Assembly (NCBI RefSeq): GCF_900100605.1
Contig: NZ_FNCN01000006.1
Coordinates: forward strand, 212,476-276,475
Reading direction: 5' to 3'
Origin: Sinosporangium album
GTDB taxonomy: Bacteria > Actinomycetota > Actinomycetes > Streptosporangiales > Streptosporangiaceae
DNA: 64,000 nucleotides
Positions 28,699-37,186 of the stretch are shown here, piece by piece; the stretch's first letter is position 1, and each line of letters starts with the position of its first letter. A model generated the notes under the pieces. That model saw nothing but the letters and a program-made list of their open reading frames with translations. It made no database searches and was not told the DNA's origin. Made by a program: the position numbers and the translations under genes.

Positions 28699-29687
28699 GA
28701 GCGGCTGCGGACGGTGGTTTGGACTTCGCCGACGGGGATGTCGCGGGTGGCGCTCATGGAGACGGGGGCGTAGGTGCCGGCGACGCCGTTGGCGGTGATG
28801 GTCCAGGTGGCGGTGACGGTCATGGTGTAGACGTCGCGGGGCTGGTCGAGGGAGGCGCGTTTGTAGCGGACGCCGCAGCGGAGTGCGGCGCCGCGGGTGT
28901 AGCGCTGGCCGGTTCGGCCGCAGTTGTTGGCGACGGTGGCGCGGGCGCCGGAGGTGCCGGATTTGATGGCGATGCGGCTGAGGGTGGCGGTGACGGTGGC
29001 GGTCATGCCGGCGAGGGAGGCGGTGGAGGACCGGGTGGTGGTTCCGGTGCCGTCGAGCCAGACGAAGGTGTCGAGGTTGACGTAGCTTTCGGCGTCGGGG
29101 TTGATGCGGATGGCGGGTTTGGGCACGGTGAGGGCGGCGCGGGCGATGTCGGTGAGTTCTGCGAGGGTGATGCCGGCCGGCGGGGTTTCGCCTTCGGGCA
29201 CCCAGAGGAACGGCTGGAGCCCGCTCCAGCAGGCGTTGCCGTTGGGGTCGTTGGCGTTGTAGGCGGGGGCCCACCATCGGCCTCGTTCGCCGACTTTGTC
29301 CTTGAACTGCTTGAGGAACTTGTCGTGTTTCTTGGAGTCGGCTCCGGGGGTGAAGCGCATCCACTGGTCGCGGACGCCCTGCTGGGCGTCCAGCATTTCC
29401 TGGGCCGAGCGGGCGGGTTCGTACCAGCAGGGGCTCTTAAGGCGATATCCGGTGCTCTTTCCACCGCCCCCGCCGCCGTTCACCACGATGGTGGAGTTGC
29501 GCAGGTTGACGCCTGCCTGGTCGCCTTTCTGCCAGGTCTCGCCTGAGGGCCCTCCCCCGTCGCCGGGGTTGGTGGACGCCTGGGCGGCGGCGGGCGCGGC
29601 CATGCCCGCCATGCCGCCGCCCATGCCGCCGCCCATGCCGCTGACGAGCAAGGAACCCCCGACAAGCAACGAAAGCAGCCTCGTCAC
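28695..29687 (-). CDS. secreted protein of unknown function, last gene of the Tad operon
   Basis: A 330-residue exported protein. The signal region (VTRLLSLLVGGSLLVSG) runs into a Met/Gly-rich piece MGGGMGGGMAGM and an Ala-rich cleavage area. The mature part has CWYEPARSAQEMLDAQQGVR, a WWAPAYNANDPNGNACWSG loop and a beta-rich C-terminal half with paired cysteines (NNCGRTG, ALRCGVRY). GTG 29687 overlaps the lipoprotein stop (GTGA) behind GGAG. No family recognised. From its operon it may be a surface subunit, tip or accessory factor of the pilus. Confidence 0.75.
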   Translation of the reverse strand: MTRLLSLLVGGSLLVSGMGGGMGGGMAGMAAPAAAQASTNPGDGGGPSGETWQKGDQAGVNLRNSTIVVNGGGGGGKSTGYRLKSPCWYEPARSAQEMLDAQQGVRDQWMRFTPGADSKKHDKFLKQFKDKVGERGRWWAPAYNANDPNGNACWSGLQPFLWVPEGETPPAGITLAELTDIARAALTVPKPAIRINPDAESYVNLDTFVWLDGTGTTTRSSTASLAGMTATVTATLSRIAIKSGTSGARATVANNCGRTGQRYTRGAALRCGVRYKRASLDQPRDVYTMTVTATWTITANGVAGTYAPVSMSATRDIPVGEVQTTVRSRS

Positions 29688-30373
29688 TGCAAGCACTCCT
29701 TCGCGGGATCTTGAGGTTGTTGGGCGTGTTGCAGGGAGATCACCCGCCACACGCCGTCGTCGCCGCGCCGTACGCCTGCCATCTGGGCGTAGATGCCGTC
29801 GGGTGACCTGGTCCAGGCGGGCTGGTCGGGTAGTGCCTTCCGGGTGCGTGCGTCGATGAGTTCGGCGCCCGATTCGTCGACGCAGGCGCTCACTTCGGCT
29901 CCGGCGCCGACGACGGCTTTGACGGCCGGACGGTAGATGCGTATGTGGCCTTGGAGGGAGTGCCCGTCGCGGCGGAAGGTGTCGACCCAGGCGAGGGCGT
30001 GGCGGGAGGCGTCGTCCTGGACGAGGGTGCGGTAGTCGGTCGTGGTGTCGCCGGCCACGGCCCGGCGGACGCCGACGATGTAGTCGGTCAGCGCTTTCAG
30101 CATCGCCGTACGGCCGGCGCTTTCGCGTGCCGGCCACTCGATGGTGACGGTCAGCCCCGGCCCCACGGTGACGGTGTCGACGCGCCCCCCGCCGGAGGCG
30201 GACGAGCCGACCGAGCCCGACGGGGAGCCGGAGGGCGCCGCAGTACCTGCCGCAGTCCGTGGCGGCGTGTCGGCGGGCGTGTCGGCGAGGGCGCCGCCCG
30301 GGGTGAAGGGGCGTGGCTCGGCGCATGCCGTACAGGTGGCCAGTACGGCCGCGAGCGCGATCAGGCTGCGCAT
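29684..30373 (-). CDS. lipoprotein in the Tad operon
   Basis: A 229-residue putative lipoprotein. The signal peptide ends in TCTAC near residue 17, a plausible lipobox, followed by a Pro/Ser/Gly linker. The folded part (from about 60) is a NTF2-like or mce-associated-looking domain: KALTDYIVGVRRAVAGDTTTDYRTLV, WVDTFRRDGHSLQGHIRIYRP, WRVISLQHAQ. The ATG 30373 was chosen because it starts the signal peptide. Coupled with genes on both sides; role unknown, probably envelope-side partner. Confidence 0.75.
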   Translation of the reverse strand: MRSLIALAAVLATCTACAEPRPFTPGGALADTPADTPPRTAAGTAAPSGSPSGSVGSSASGGGRVDTVTVGPGLTVTIEWPARESAGRTAMLKALTDYIVGVRRAVAGDTTTDYRTLVQDDASRHALAWVDTFRRDGHSLQGHIRIYRPAVKAVVGAGAEVSACVDESGAELIDARTRKALPDQPAWTRSPDGIYAQMAGVRRGDDGVWRVISLQHAQQPQDPAKECLQ

Positions 30374-30457
30374 GGCGGTCACGCTAGGCCGCCCCGGGGC
30401 ACGGCGGCCAGGGGGCGACCAGGGGTTCGCGTGGTTCGCTATGGCACGCACCGGTCG

Positions 30458-33400
30458 TCATCCCGCGTCCTCCCGCGCGGGGGGAGCCGCCGAGGTGGAG
30501 GGGAACGGGGTGACGCGCCAGGACGGCAGGAGCTCGTCGATGAGCGATTCGGTCTCGGGTGACATGCCGCCGCCGTACGGGTGGGAGGCGGCGCGCCGGT
30601 GGAGGGCGTCGGCGACGGCCCGGAGGCGGGCGGCGTCGCCGGTGGCGTAGGTGCCGCGCAGCAGGTCGCGCCAGAGGGCCTCGTCGTCGGCGGCGAGCAG
30701 CAGTCCGGCGCGGACGGCCGCGACGGCGGCGACGGGCTGGTCGGCGGCGAGCCGTATCTCGAAGAGCCGGTGGGCGGCGTCGGCGACCTCGGCGATGACG
30801 TTGTATTCGAGGTCGTCGGAGGCGAGCCATGCGTAGCGGTCCTTGGGCCGCGAGGCCATGAGGGGGCCGCGGACGAGGCTGAGGGCGCGTTCGAGCAGGT
30901 TGGTCCGGGCGGGGGCGTCGCTGTGGGAGCGGCGGACGAGCTCTTGGAAGAGCGACCAGTCGGTGCGCACCTCGGGCCCCAGTTTGAGCCGCCCGGACTC
31001 GTCGGTGGACAGGTGGGGCCGTCCGCGGCCGTCGGCGCTGAGCCAGTCGGCGACCCTGGCGATGGCGGAGTCGCGCACGTCGGCGTGGACGCCGCGGGGC
31101 CACAGGACGCCGCCGAGGACGACGGGGTGTACGCCGCCGGGGTGGGTGGACAGGTAGACGACGAGTTCCTGGGCGAGGGGCAGGCGGCCCTCTTCGAGGG
31201 GGCCGACGCCTTCGAGTTCGATGGGGCCGAGGATGCGCACCTCGATCTCGGGCGCGCGGATGGAGATCGGCGTGTCGGGGGCTGCGACCACGGGCATGGG
31301 TTCGCCGTCGAGTCGGCGCGCGGTTTTGAACAGTTCGACCAGCGCGCTGTAGTCGCGTTTGGGGAGGAGCTGGGCGTCGACTTCGAAGCCGAGCGCGTCG
31401 ATGCGGGTGAGCCCGTCGGCGGTGATCTCCCATGTCCAGGTGGCGTGCGGGAGGTTTCCGGCGATGAGGTAGCCGGTGGCCGATCTGGTGCCGGTGCGGG
31501 CGAGGATGGCGAGCCGGGCGGCCTCCTCCTCGGTGGGGGCGACGGCCGACAGCAGGTAGTGCGGGGGCCACGCGGGGTCGGCGGCCCGCGAGTGGACGCG
31601 CCCGGTGAGCACCTGGTCGGGCAGGATGTCGACGGCGCGCTTCTCGAACTCGGGGAGGGCCTCGCCGATGCTCGACACGCAGCGGATGCGTTCGGGGGCG
31701 ATGGCGCTGAGTTCCTCGCCGAAGCCGACGAGGGTGAGGCGCATCCGGTCCGACCACCGGTTGGTGGCGAGTTCGACGGCGAGCGCGGCGAGCGCCGCCG
31801 TGGTCTGCGGGCCGTGGATGCCGATGAGGCCCTGCGCGGCCTCCAGGTCGACCAGCACGCGTCCGCGTCCGTCGGTGCCGATGGAGACCAGCCCCGGGTA
31901 CGGCGCCGCCGCGTCGGCCGCGGTCCTCTCGTCGAGCATGCGCCCGTCGAGCGCGGCCAGCCGCCACACCTGGCCGCCGTCGTGGGCGGTCCACGGTTCG
32001 GGGGCGTCCTGCTGCGGCGGGTGAATCCACAGGTCCAGGCTGGCGGCCGACAGGTGCGCGGCGTAGATGGTGGGCGGGGTGCGGCCTTGTGCGGCCAGTT
32101 CTCTGCCGAGGACTCTGAGTCCGACGTCGAGCATGCGGCTGCCGGGGGCGTCGGCGCCGAGGCGCAGCGCGGTCTCGGCTTCGGCCGCCTCCTCCCTCGG
32201 TCGTGCGATGCGATGTCCGAACGCCCTGTGCCACATCTGTTCGCGCCTCCGCCTGCCAAGCACCACGAGCAGACCGGCGGCGGCCAGCGACGCCCCGGCC
32301 AGGTAGTCGAGGGGTTCGAGCCGGGCGCCTCCGGACTCGGTCTGGTCGGTCTGGTCGTTCTGGCCGACCCGGCCCGCCCGCTCGTCCTGTGAAGTTTGTG
32401 CGGTCTCTGCGTTTTGTACGGCCGGCTCCCTGTCCACCCGCTGGAGTTCGGACAGGTGCCGGTGGTGCTCCGCGCCCGGATTTGCACCGTCGCCGCCAGT
32501 ATTGTCCTGTACGGCTAACGCCCCGGCGTCCACCGTCGGCCGCTGCTCGGTGTACTCGACGACATAGTCCTGGTAGTTCAGGGTCCTGTCGGCGTCGCCC
32601 GGCGCCTGCCGTACCCCATCAGAGGCAGCGGACGGGGAGTCGGAGGCGGGACCGGACGCCCCCGCGACGCGGGTCGCGTCCTCGGCCTGGGCCGTGGTTC
32701 CGCCGCGGGCGTCGCCGGGGGTGAGGTAGTCGGTCTTGCCGTCGAGTTCGGCGGGCTTGCCCGGGTGGCGGTCGAGCGTGGCGCTGCGGGGCTGCTCGCT
32801 TGGCACGATGTGTACGTTGACGGCGTCGTCCGGCATGTCGAGCACCCAGCCCGGGCGGATCAGGTCGGCTATCTGCAGCTTGGACCCGTCGGGCTGCTCC
32901 TTGTGCTGGTTGAGCCGGTAGATCTCGCCGTATCGCCGCCCGTCTCCGAGGCACTTGTCAGCGATCTCCCACAGGCTCTCGTGGTGGCGCCCGTGCGGCG
33001 GCTGCACCACGTACACCTTTTTCGCCTTCTTCACCGGGCTCAGCGACGGCCGGTCGCGGTCTTCCTCCGCCACGGGCGCGGCCAGGGCCGAGGCGATGGC
33101 GGAGGGCGAAGGCGGCGGTCCGCTGTTCGCCTTCACCATGGGGAACACGACGGCCGAGGCCGTGAACAGGAGCAGCGCCGCCGATACCAGGCGGTTGGCC
33201 AGCGCCTGCGTGCCTCCCGACAGCGGGACGCGGGCGGGCATGCCGACGCGGCGCACCCCCGCGTAGACCTCGACGATCACGCAGACGACGAGCTGCAGCC
33301 AGGCCAGCCACACCAGCAGCACGAGGATCGCGATGACGGTGCTCATGCCGACCTGGCTGGACAGCAGGTCGAGGCTCAGCAGTTCCGGCGAGATCGGCGG

Positions 33401-33727
33401 CCCGGCCAGGCGGAGCAGCGCGAAGGGGACGCCGGCGATGAGTAGGGCGAGGACGCACAGCGCGCCGATGCCGATGAGAATGTCGCCCGCGGTACGGCGG
33501 GGCCTGATGCGCACGGGCGTCCGCGACACCGGGCGGCCGGGCCGCATGCCCCGGTCCGCCACACGGCCGTCACCGGCCCGGCTGTCACCCACACGGCCGT
33601 CACCGGCCCGGCCGTCCGCCGCGCGACCGTCCCGCCCGCGACTGTCCTTCACTCGCCCGTCCCGCCCGCGACCGTCCCTCATGCGATCGTCCGGCGTGCG
33701 GCGGTCCGATGGACGCCTGTCCCCCAT
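30458..33727 (-). CDS. membrane protein joining extracellular LysM to cytosolic SARP-like DNA-binding and BTAD domains
   Basis: A 1089-residue protein. Arg/Asp-rich tail (1-65), membrane helices near 82-105, 128-150 and 180-200, a LysM domain at about 238-300 (YVVQPPHGRHHESLWEIADK), a long polar linker, a fourth helix near 475-492 followed by RRRREQ, then about 600 cytosolic residues. Near 835-925 lies a SARP-type winged helix (EVRILGPIELEGVG, LWPRGVHADVRDSAI) and from about 935 a bacterial transcriptional activation domain. By the positive-inside rule LysM is outside and the SARP part inside. It may sense peptidoglycan or pilus state and act on DNA, which is inference. ATG 33727 has GGAGG at proper spacing; GTG 33736 does not. 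Confidence 0.8.
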   Translation of the reverse strand: MGDRRPSDRRTPDDRMRDGRGRDGRVKDSRGRDGRAADGRAGDGRVGDSRAGDGRVADRGMRPGRPVSRTPVRIRPRRTAGDILIGIGALCVLALLIAGVPFALLRLAGPPISPELLSLDLLSSQVGMSTVIAILVLLVWLAWLQLVVCVIVEVYAGVRRVGMPARVPLSGGTQALANRLVSAALLLFTASAVVFPMVKANSGPPPSPSAIASALAAPVAEEDRDRPSLSPVKKAKKVYVVQPPHGRHHESLWEIADKCLGDGRRYGEIYRLNQHKEQPDGSKLQIADLIRPGWVLDMPDDAVNVHIVPSEQPRSATLDRHPGKPAELDGKTDYLTPGDARGGTTAQAEDATRVAGASGPASDSPSAASDGVRQAPGDADRTLNYQDYVVEYTEQRPTVDAGALAVQDNTGGDGANPGAEHHRHLSELQRVDREPAVQNAETAQTSQDERAGRVGQNDQTDQTESGGARLEPLDYLAGASLAAAGLLVVLGRRRREQMWHRAFGHRIARPREEAAEAETALRLGADAPGSRMLDVGLRVLGRELAAQGRTPPTIYAAHLSAASLDLWIHPPQQDAPEPWTAHDGGQVWRLAALDGRMLDERTAADAAAPYPGLVSIGTDGRGRVLVDLEAAQGLIGIHGPQTTAALAALAVELATNRWSDRMRLTLVGFGEELSAIAPERIRCVSSIGEALPEFEKRAVDILPDQVLTGRVHSRAADPAWPPHYLLSAVAPTEEEAARLAILARTGTRSATGYLIAGNLPHATWTWEITADGLTRIDALGFEVDAQLLPKRDYSALVELFKTARRLDGEPMPVVAAPDTPISIRAPEIEVRILGPIELEGVGPLEEGRLPLAQELVVYLSTHPGGVHPVVLGGVLWPRGVHADVRDSAIARVADWLSADGRGRPHLSTDESGRLKLGPEVRTDWSLFQELVRRSHSDAPARTNLLERALSLVRGPLMASRPKDRYAWLASDDLEYNVIAEVADAAHRLFEIRLAADQPVAAVAAVRAGLLLAADDEALWRDLLRGTYATGDAARLRAVADALHRRAASHPYGGGMSPETESLIDELLPSWRVTPFPSTSAAPPAREDAG

Positions 33728-33795
33728 GTCCCTCACCTCCCCTCGCCTGTCGCCGTCCGGGCCCCTGCCCGATGTCCCGCTTCTCCCCCTGGTGG

Positions 33796-34239
33796 TCAGG
33801 GTGCCTCCTCTCCGAGATCAGGTCCGGCTGTGGCCTCACCTTCCATCTCTCCGCCGGAAAAGCCAAGAGCCGAGAGGAAGAAAGCCTCCCACCGCACCCG
33901 CACCGCGACCGTGACCTGCGTCTGCCCGGATCCGACCGAGCAGTCGCCCGTGCTCACGCCGTCGTCGCCGTGCTCCTCGATGATCTCGCGGGCACGCGCG
34001 CACGGTTGTCCGCCACCGAGCAGTCTCGCCTGGTTTGTCCGCCGTAGGTGGTCGACGTCGAGTTCGTCGGCCGCGGCGCGGGCCGCCTGCTCGGCGATGT
34101 CGGCGGCGCGCAGCTTGGCGTTGATGGTGGCGCCGCCGTCCACGAGCAGTCCGGCGAGGAGGAAGACGACCACGGAGAAGATGACGGTGAAGACCGACAT
34201 CGACCCCCGGTCGGCGGCGCGGCGGCGATCCGCGTTCAC
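33796..34239 (-). CDS. TadG-like pilus assembly protein
   Basis: A 147-residue protein with the TadG N-terminal form: DRGSMSVFTVIFSVVVFLLAGLLVDGG. After the helix come short polar segments ending in an acidic tail. The position expected to be Glu+5 after the glycine is Phe, so it is probably not processed as a prepilin. The GTG at 34239 overlaps the preceding stop (GTGA). In Tad systems TadG is a membrane-anchored accessory factor; this one lacks the long vWA part of Gram-negative TadG. Confidence 0.8.
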   Translation of the reverse strand: MNADRRRAADRGSMSVFTVIFSVVVFLLAGLLVDGGATINAKLRAADIAEQAARAAADELDVDHLRRTNQARLLGGGQPCARAREIIEEHGDDGVSTGDCSVGSGQTQVTVAVRVRWEAFFLSALGFSGGEMEGEATAGPDLGEEAP

Positions 34240-34637
34240 TCCATCCTCCTGAACCGCTCCAGCGGGACGACGGAGGTGCCGGTCATGCGCTGGGAGACGC
34301 CGAGGAAGCCCAGGTTCAACTCGCAGCTCACCTCGGCCCGCACATGTCCGCCTTGGAGCACTCTGGACCAGCGCAGAGAGGTTTCCGGGGAGTCGCACTG
34401 CTTCGACAGCACCGCGCGGGCGGTGCGTTCGGCGGCGTCCTCGCCGTCGGCGGTGGAACGTTCGACGGAGGCGGCGCGGGCCGCGTCCCTGGCGGCGCCG
34501 TTCACCTCGCCCTGGGCTTCGACGATGCGGCCGGCAGCGACGAGGAACAGCAGGAACAGCACGAACACCGGCGCGAGCATGACCGCCTCGGCGGACATGG
34601 ACCCGCGTTCGGCGTCCCTCCGTCCCCTCAACCGCAC
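34236..34637 (-). CDS. TadE-family minor pseudopilin
   Basis: A 133-residue TadE-like protein. ERGSMSAEAVMLAPVFVLFL shows a prepilin-type cleavage site after Gly with Glu at +5, followed by a hydrophobic helix. The remainder contains two cysteines (KQCDSP, VSCELN). Start GTG 34637 lies 10 bp inside the preceding gene. In Tad pili TadE and TadF are minor subunits needed for assembly. Confidence 0.85.
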   Translation of the reverse strand: MRLRGRRDAERGSMSAEAVMLAPVFVLFLLFLVAAGRIVEAQGEVNGAARDAARAASVERSTADGEDAAERTARAVLSKQCDSPETSLRWSRVLQGGHVRAEVSCELNLGFLGVSQRMTGTSVVPLERFRRME

Positions 34638-35056
34638 GAGTCGCTCCCGTCATCGGGCCTGAAGCACTCCACCGGTCCGCCGAACCTCGCCGTGACCGTG
34701 AACGTGGTGTCGGGGAGCAGCGGCACGACCTGCACCGCCGTACCGGTCACCTCCACTCCTCGCTGATCGCCCTCCTCCCACGCCCGCGCCGTGGCGCCGC
34801 GCAGGAGGCTCGGCCCAATGGCGCGCACGATCTGTACGGCACGGGCCTCGGCATCGGCCTGCCATCCCCCGGCCTCGGGGCCCGCCACGCGGGCGAAGCG
34901 GGCGCCCTCCCTGGCCGCCGCGTCCGCCACCTGGCGGCCGTGGAACCAGAGCGCGAACTGGACGATGAGCAGCACCACGGCGAGGATCACGGGCATCAGC
35001 ATCGCGAGTTCGACGACGGTGGCTCCCCGGTCGCGCCGTGCGCCGCGGCGGGTCAC
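34628..35056 (-). CDS. tadE: TadE-family minor pseudopilin
   Basis: A 142-residue TadE: RDRGATVVELAMLMPVILAV with cleavage after Gly and Glu at +5, then a hydrophobic helix and FHGRQVADAAAREGARFARV, the conserved TadE segment. The end has CFRPDDGSDSC, a probable disulfide. GTG 35056 overlaps the pilin stop (GTGA). Confidence 0.87.
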   Translation of the reverse strand: MTRRGARRDRGATVVELAMLMPVILAVVLLIVQFALWFHGRQVADAAAREGARFARVAGPEAGGWQADAEARAVQIVRAIGPSLLRGATARAWEEGDQRGVEVTGTAVQVVPLLPDTTFTVTARFGGPVECFRPDDGSDSCG

Positions 35057-35295
35057 CGGTCCCGCTGCCCGTTTCCGCCGCCGCCACCGCCGCCGAAGGT
35101 GTTCTCCAGTTCGGCCTGCTGGCTTTCGACCAGGTTCTGGATGAGTGTGGCGAGGCCGAGGGCGACACCGGCGATGATCGCGGTGATGATCACCCATTCG
35201 ACGGCGGAGGCGCCCTTGGAGGGGGCGTTCCGCGCGCGTTCCACGCGGACGGCTATCGCCGCCTTGGCGTACACGATCCACGGATGGTTCAGCAT
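35053..35295 (-). CDS. Flp-type major pilin candidate
   Basis: An 80-residue protein with a long basic leader (about 28 residues), the class III prepilin site G|ASAVEW with Glu at +5, a hydrophobic helix (VIITAIIAGVALGLATLIQN) and a tail of seven glycines. Size, site and position right after tadC fit the pilus subunit Flp. No prepilin peptidase gene is in the operon, so a distant one must act. ATG 35295 overlaps the tadC stop by one base (TAATG). Confidence 0.8.
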   Translation of the reverse strand: MLNHPWIVYAKAAIAVRVERARNAPSKGASAVEWVIITAIIAGVALGLATLIQNLVESQQAELENTFGGGGGGGNGQRDR

Positions 35296-36236
35296 TACAA
35301 CCCCAACATCTTCATCGCTGCCGGAAAACTGATAAACACCACGAACCCCGCGCAGAGCAGCAACTGGGCGACCAGCATGGACTGAGACCGCTCACCGGCC
35401 CGGCCCTCGATCTCGGCGAGCTCGCGCCTGCGCAGCGTCGCCGCACGCGCCGACAGCGACGCGCGGATCTTCGCCCCGTCGTCGGCCACCAGCCCGAGCG
35501 CCGCCGACAGGTCGCGCAGCTCGTCCACGTTGATCTCCTCGCCCAGTTGGCCGAGCGCCTGCCACGGGGTGATCCCGACGATGCGGGCGCTCGACAGAGC
35601 CTCCCGGATGCGGGACATCGCCCAGTTGGACCCGGACACGTCGCCGGAATCCCCGGTGTCCCCCACGGACACCGCCATCATCAGGGCCTCGGGCACGCCT
35701 CGGCCTCCGGCCAGGTTCATCGCGACCAGGTCGAGGAACGCCCCCACGACATGCCGGAAATCCTGGCGGCGGGCCGCCGCGTCCCGGCGCGTCTGGACAT
35801 CGGGGAGCATGAAGAACACCGCCGCCGCGGCCAGCGCCGCCCACAGCGGGATCGACACCGACACGCCCCACCCCATGAGGGCCAGCCAGCCGAGCAGAAT
35901 GGGGAAGGCCAGCAGGCCCGACGCGCCGAGCAGCGCCTTGGTCGCCAGGAAACCTTCGAACGAGCGGCCGAGCAGCGCCAGGTCCGCCTTGAGCGACCTG
36001 ATCTCCCATCCGCGCGCCGCGTAGAACTGCGCGAGCCTGGCCCCGAGGTTGCGCCGGAAGGCGCCGACCTCCTCGTCGGCGAGGACGAGCTGGAGCCGGG
36101 GGCCGTCCGTGCCCTCCCGCGCGGCGTCCAGAGCGAGCAGCCGCGACACGAGGCTGGGTCTGGCGGGGAACAGCGCCCGCAGCAGGAGGAAGATCCCGAG
36201 CCCGAGCACGGCACCGGCGAGCAGCGTTTCCGTCAC
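35295..36236 (-). CDS. tadC: pilus assembly protein TadC (T2SS F family)
   Basis: A 313-residue inner-membrane platform protein. Membrane helices are near 3-22, 95-145 (two) and 288-308, with the T2SSF domain at about 160-285 (FLDLVAMNLAGGRGVPEALM, WQALGQLGEEINVDELRDLS). It pairs with TadB as the platform on which TadA works. GTG 36236 overlaps the tadB stop (GTGA). Confidence 0.9.
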   Translation of the reverse strand: MTETLLAGAVLGLGIFLLLRALFPARPSLVSRLLALDAAREGTDGPRLQLVLADEEVGAFRRNLGARLAQFYAARGWEIRSLKADLALLGRSFEGFLATKALLGASGLLAFPILLGWLALMGWGVSVSIPLWAALAAAAVFFMLPDVQTRRDAAARRQDFRHVVGAFLDLVAMNLAGGRGVPEALMMAVSVGDTGDSGDVSGSNWAMSRIREALSSARIVGITPWQALGQLGEEINVDELRDLSAALGLVADDGAKIRASLSARAATLRRRELAEIEGRAGERSQSMLVAQLLLCAGFVVFISFPAAMKMLGL

Positions 36237-37186
36237 CTGGCCACCTCCCCGACCCGCTCCGGCCGTTCGGGCCGGTCAGACCGGTCCGGGCGTTCGGGCC
36301 GGTCCGGGCGCTCGGCGCGTTCGGTGAACCGGCCGAGTAGCCGCGCCGGCTTGTCGAACCGCGCGAGCCTGCGCATCCACACGAAGCCCGCGCCGAACAG
36401 CCCGGCCACCACGACGAGTACGGCCTGCCCGAGCAGGTTGTCGTACTCGGCGACGTAGCTCGGGTTGAACACGATCAGCGTGGCCGCGAAGGCGATGGCC
36501 GTACCGATCACGATCTGCACGCTGCGCCGGGTCGAGCGGCGCTCGGCCTCGACGCGGCGGCGCATGTCGAGCTCCTCGCGGGCCGACACGGCGAGCGCGG
36601 ACAGCACGTCGCGCATGCCGGGGCCGCGGAGCTTGGCGTTGAGGATGAGGGCGGCGATCACCAGGTCGGCGGACGGGTCGTCCAGCTCGTCGGCGAACAT
36701 CCGCAGTGCGTCGGGCAGCGGCATGCGCGTGTGCAGCCGGTCGACCAGGGACCGCAGATGCGGTCTGAGCATCGGCGCGGCGGCGCGGATCGACGACGGG
36801 ATGGCCTGCTCCAGACCCGCGGCCCCGGCGATGGTGTCGCGCAGCGACTCGGTCCAGGCGGCGAGCCCCTCCAGCCGCTTCATCGCGGCCCGCTCCTCGC
36901 CCGCGCCGCCGGACAGCCCGCGCCAGCCCAGCACGAGCAGTACGGCTCCCACCGCCATCACCGGCCACCCGGTCACCACCAGGACGACGACCGCGGCGAT
37001 GGAGGCGACAGCCGTACGGGTGGACAGGACCCGGACCAGCTCCCGCCGGCGCGCCTTGCGGTCGGCGGCCTCCGGGCGGGGGCGGATGCCGCGGATCGCC
37101 ATGACGAGGAGGAACAGCCCTCCGCCCGCCAGGGCGCCGGCGAACAGCGCCATCGGGTCGAGCAGACCTGGAGGTACCGGGATCAC
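36233..37186 (-). CDS. tadB: pilus assembly protein TadB (T2SS F family)
   Basis: A platform protein of 317 residues with helices near 14-32, 60-90 (two) and 230-280 (two) and the T2SSF domain between (LAAWTESLRDTIAGAAGLEQAI; ALILNAKLRGPGMRDVLSALA). The C-terminal tail is a run of PERPDR-like repeats coded by an imperfect repeat at 36250-36320. GTG 37186 was preferred to GTG 37192 because it overlaps the tadA stop as GTGA and has AGGGGG at normal spacing. Confidence 0.9.
   Translation of the reverse strand: MIPVPPGLLDPMALFAGALAGGGLFLLVMAIRGIRPRPEAADRKARRRELVRVLSTRTAVASIAAVVVLVVTGWPVMAVGAVLLVLGWRGLSGGAGEERAAMKRLEGLAAWTESLRDTIAGAAGLEQAIPSSIRAAAPMLRPHLRSLVDRLHTRMPLPDALRMFADELDDPSADLVIAALILNAKLRGPGMRDVLSALAVSAREELDMRRRVEAERRSTRRSVQIVIGTAIAFAATLIVFNPSYVAEYDNLLGQAVLVVVAGLFGAGFVWMRRLARFDKPARLLGRFTERAERPDRPERPDRSDRPERPERVGEVAR

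Noticed and set aside
30581-32392. 603-codon rightward frame opposite the LysM/BTAD gene
   Set aside because: Mirror frame of a GC-rich gene, with low-complexity Gly/Asp/Glu composition and no domain.
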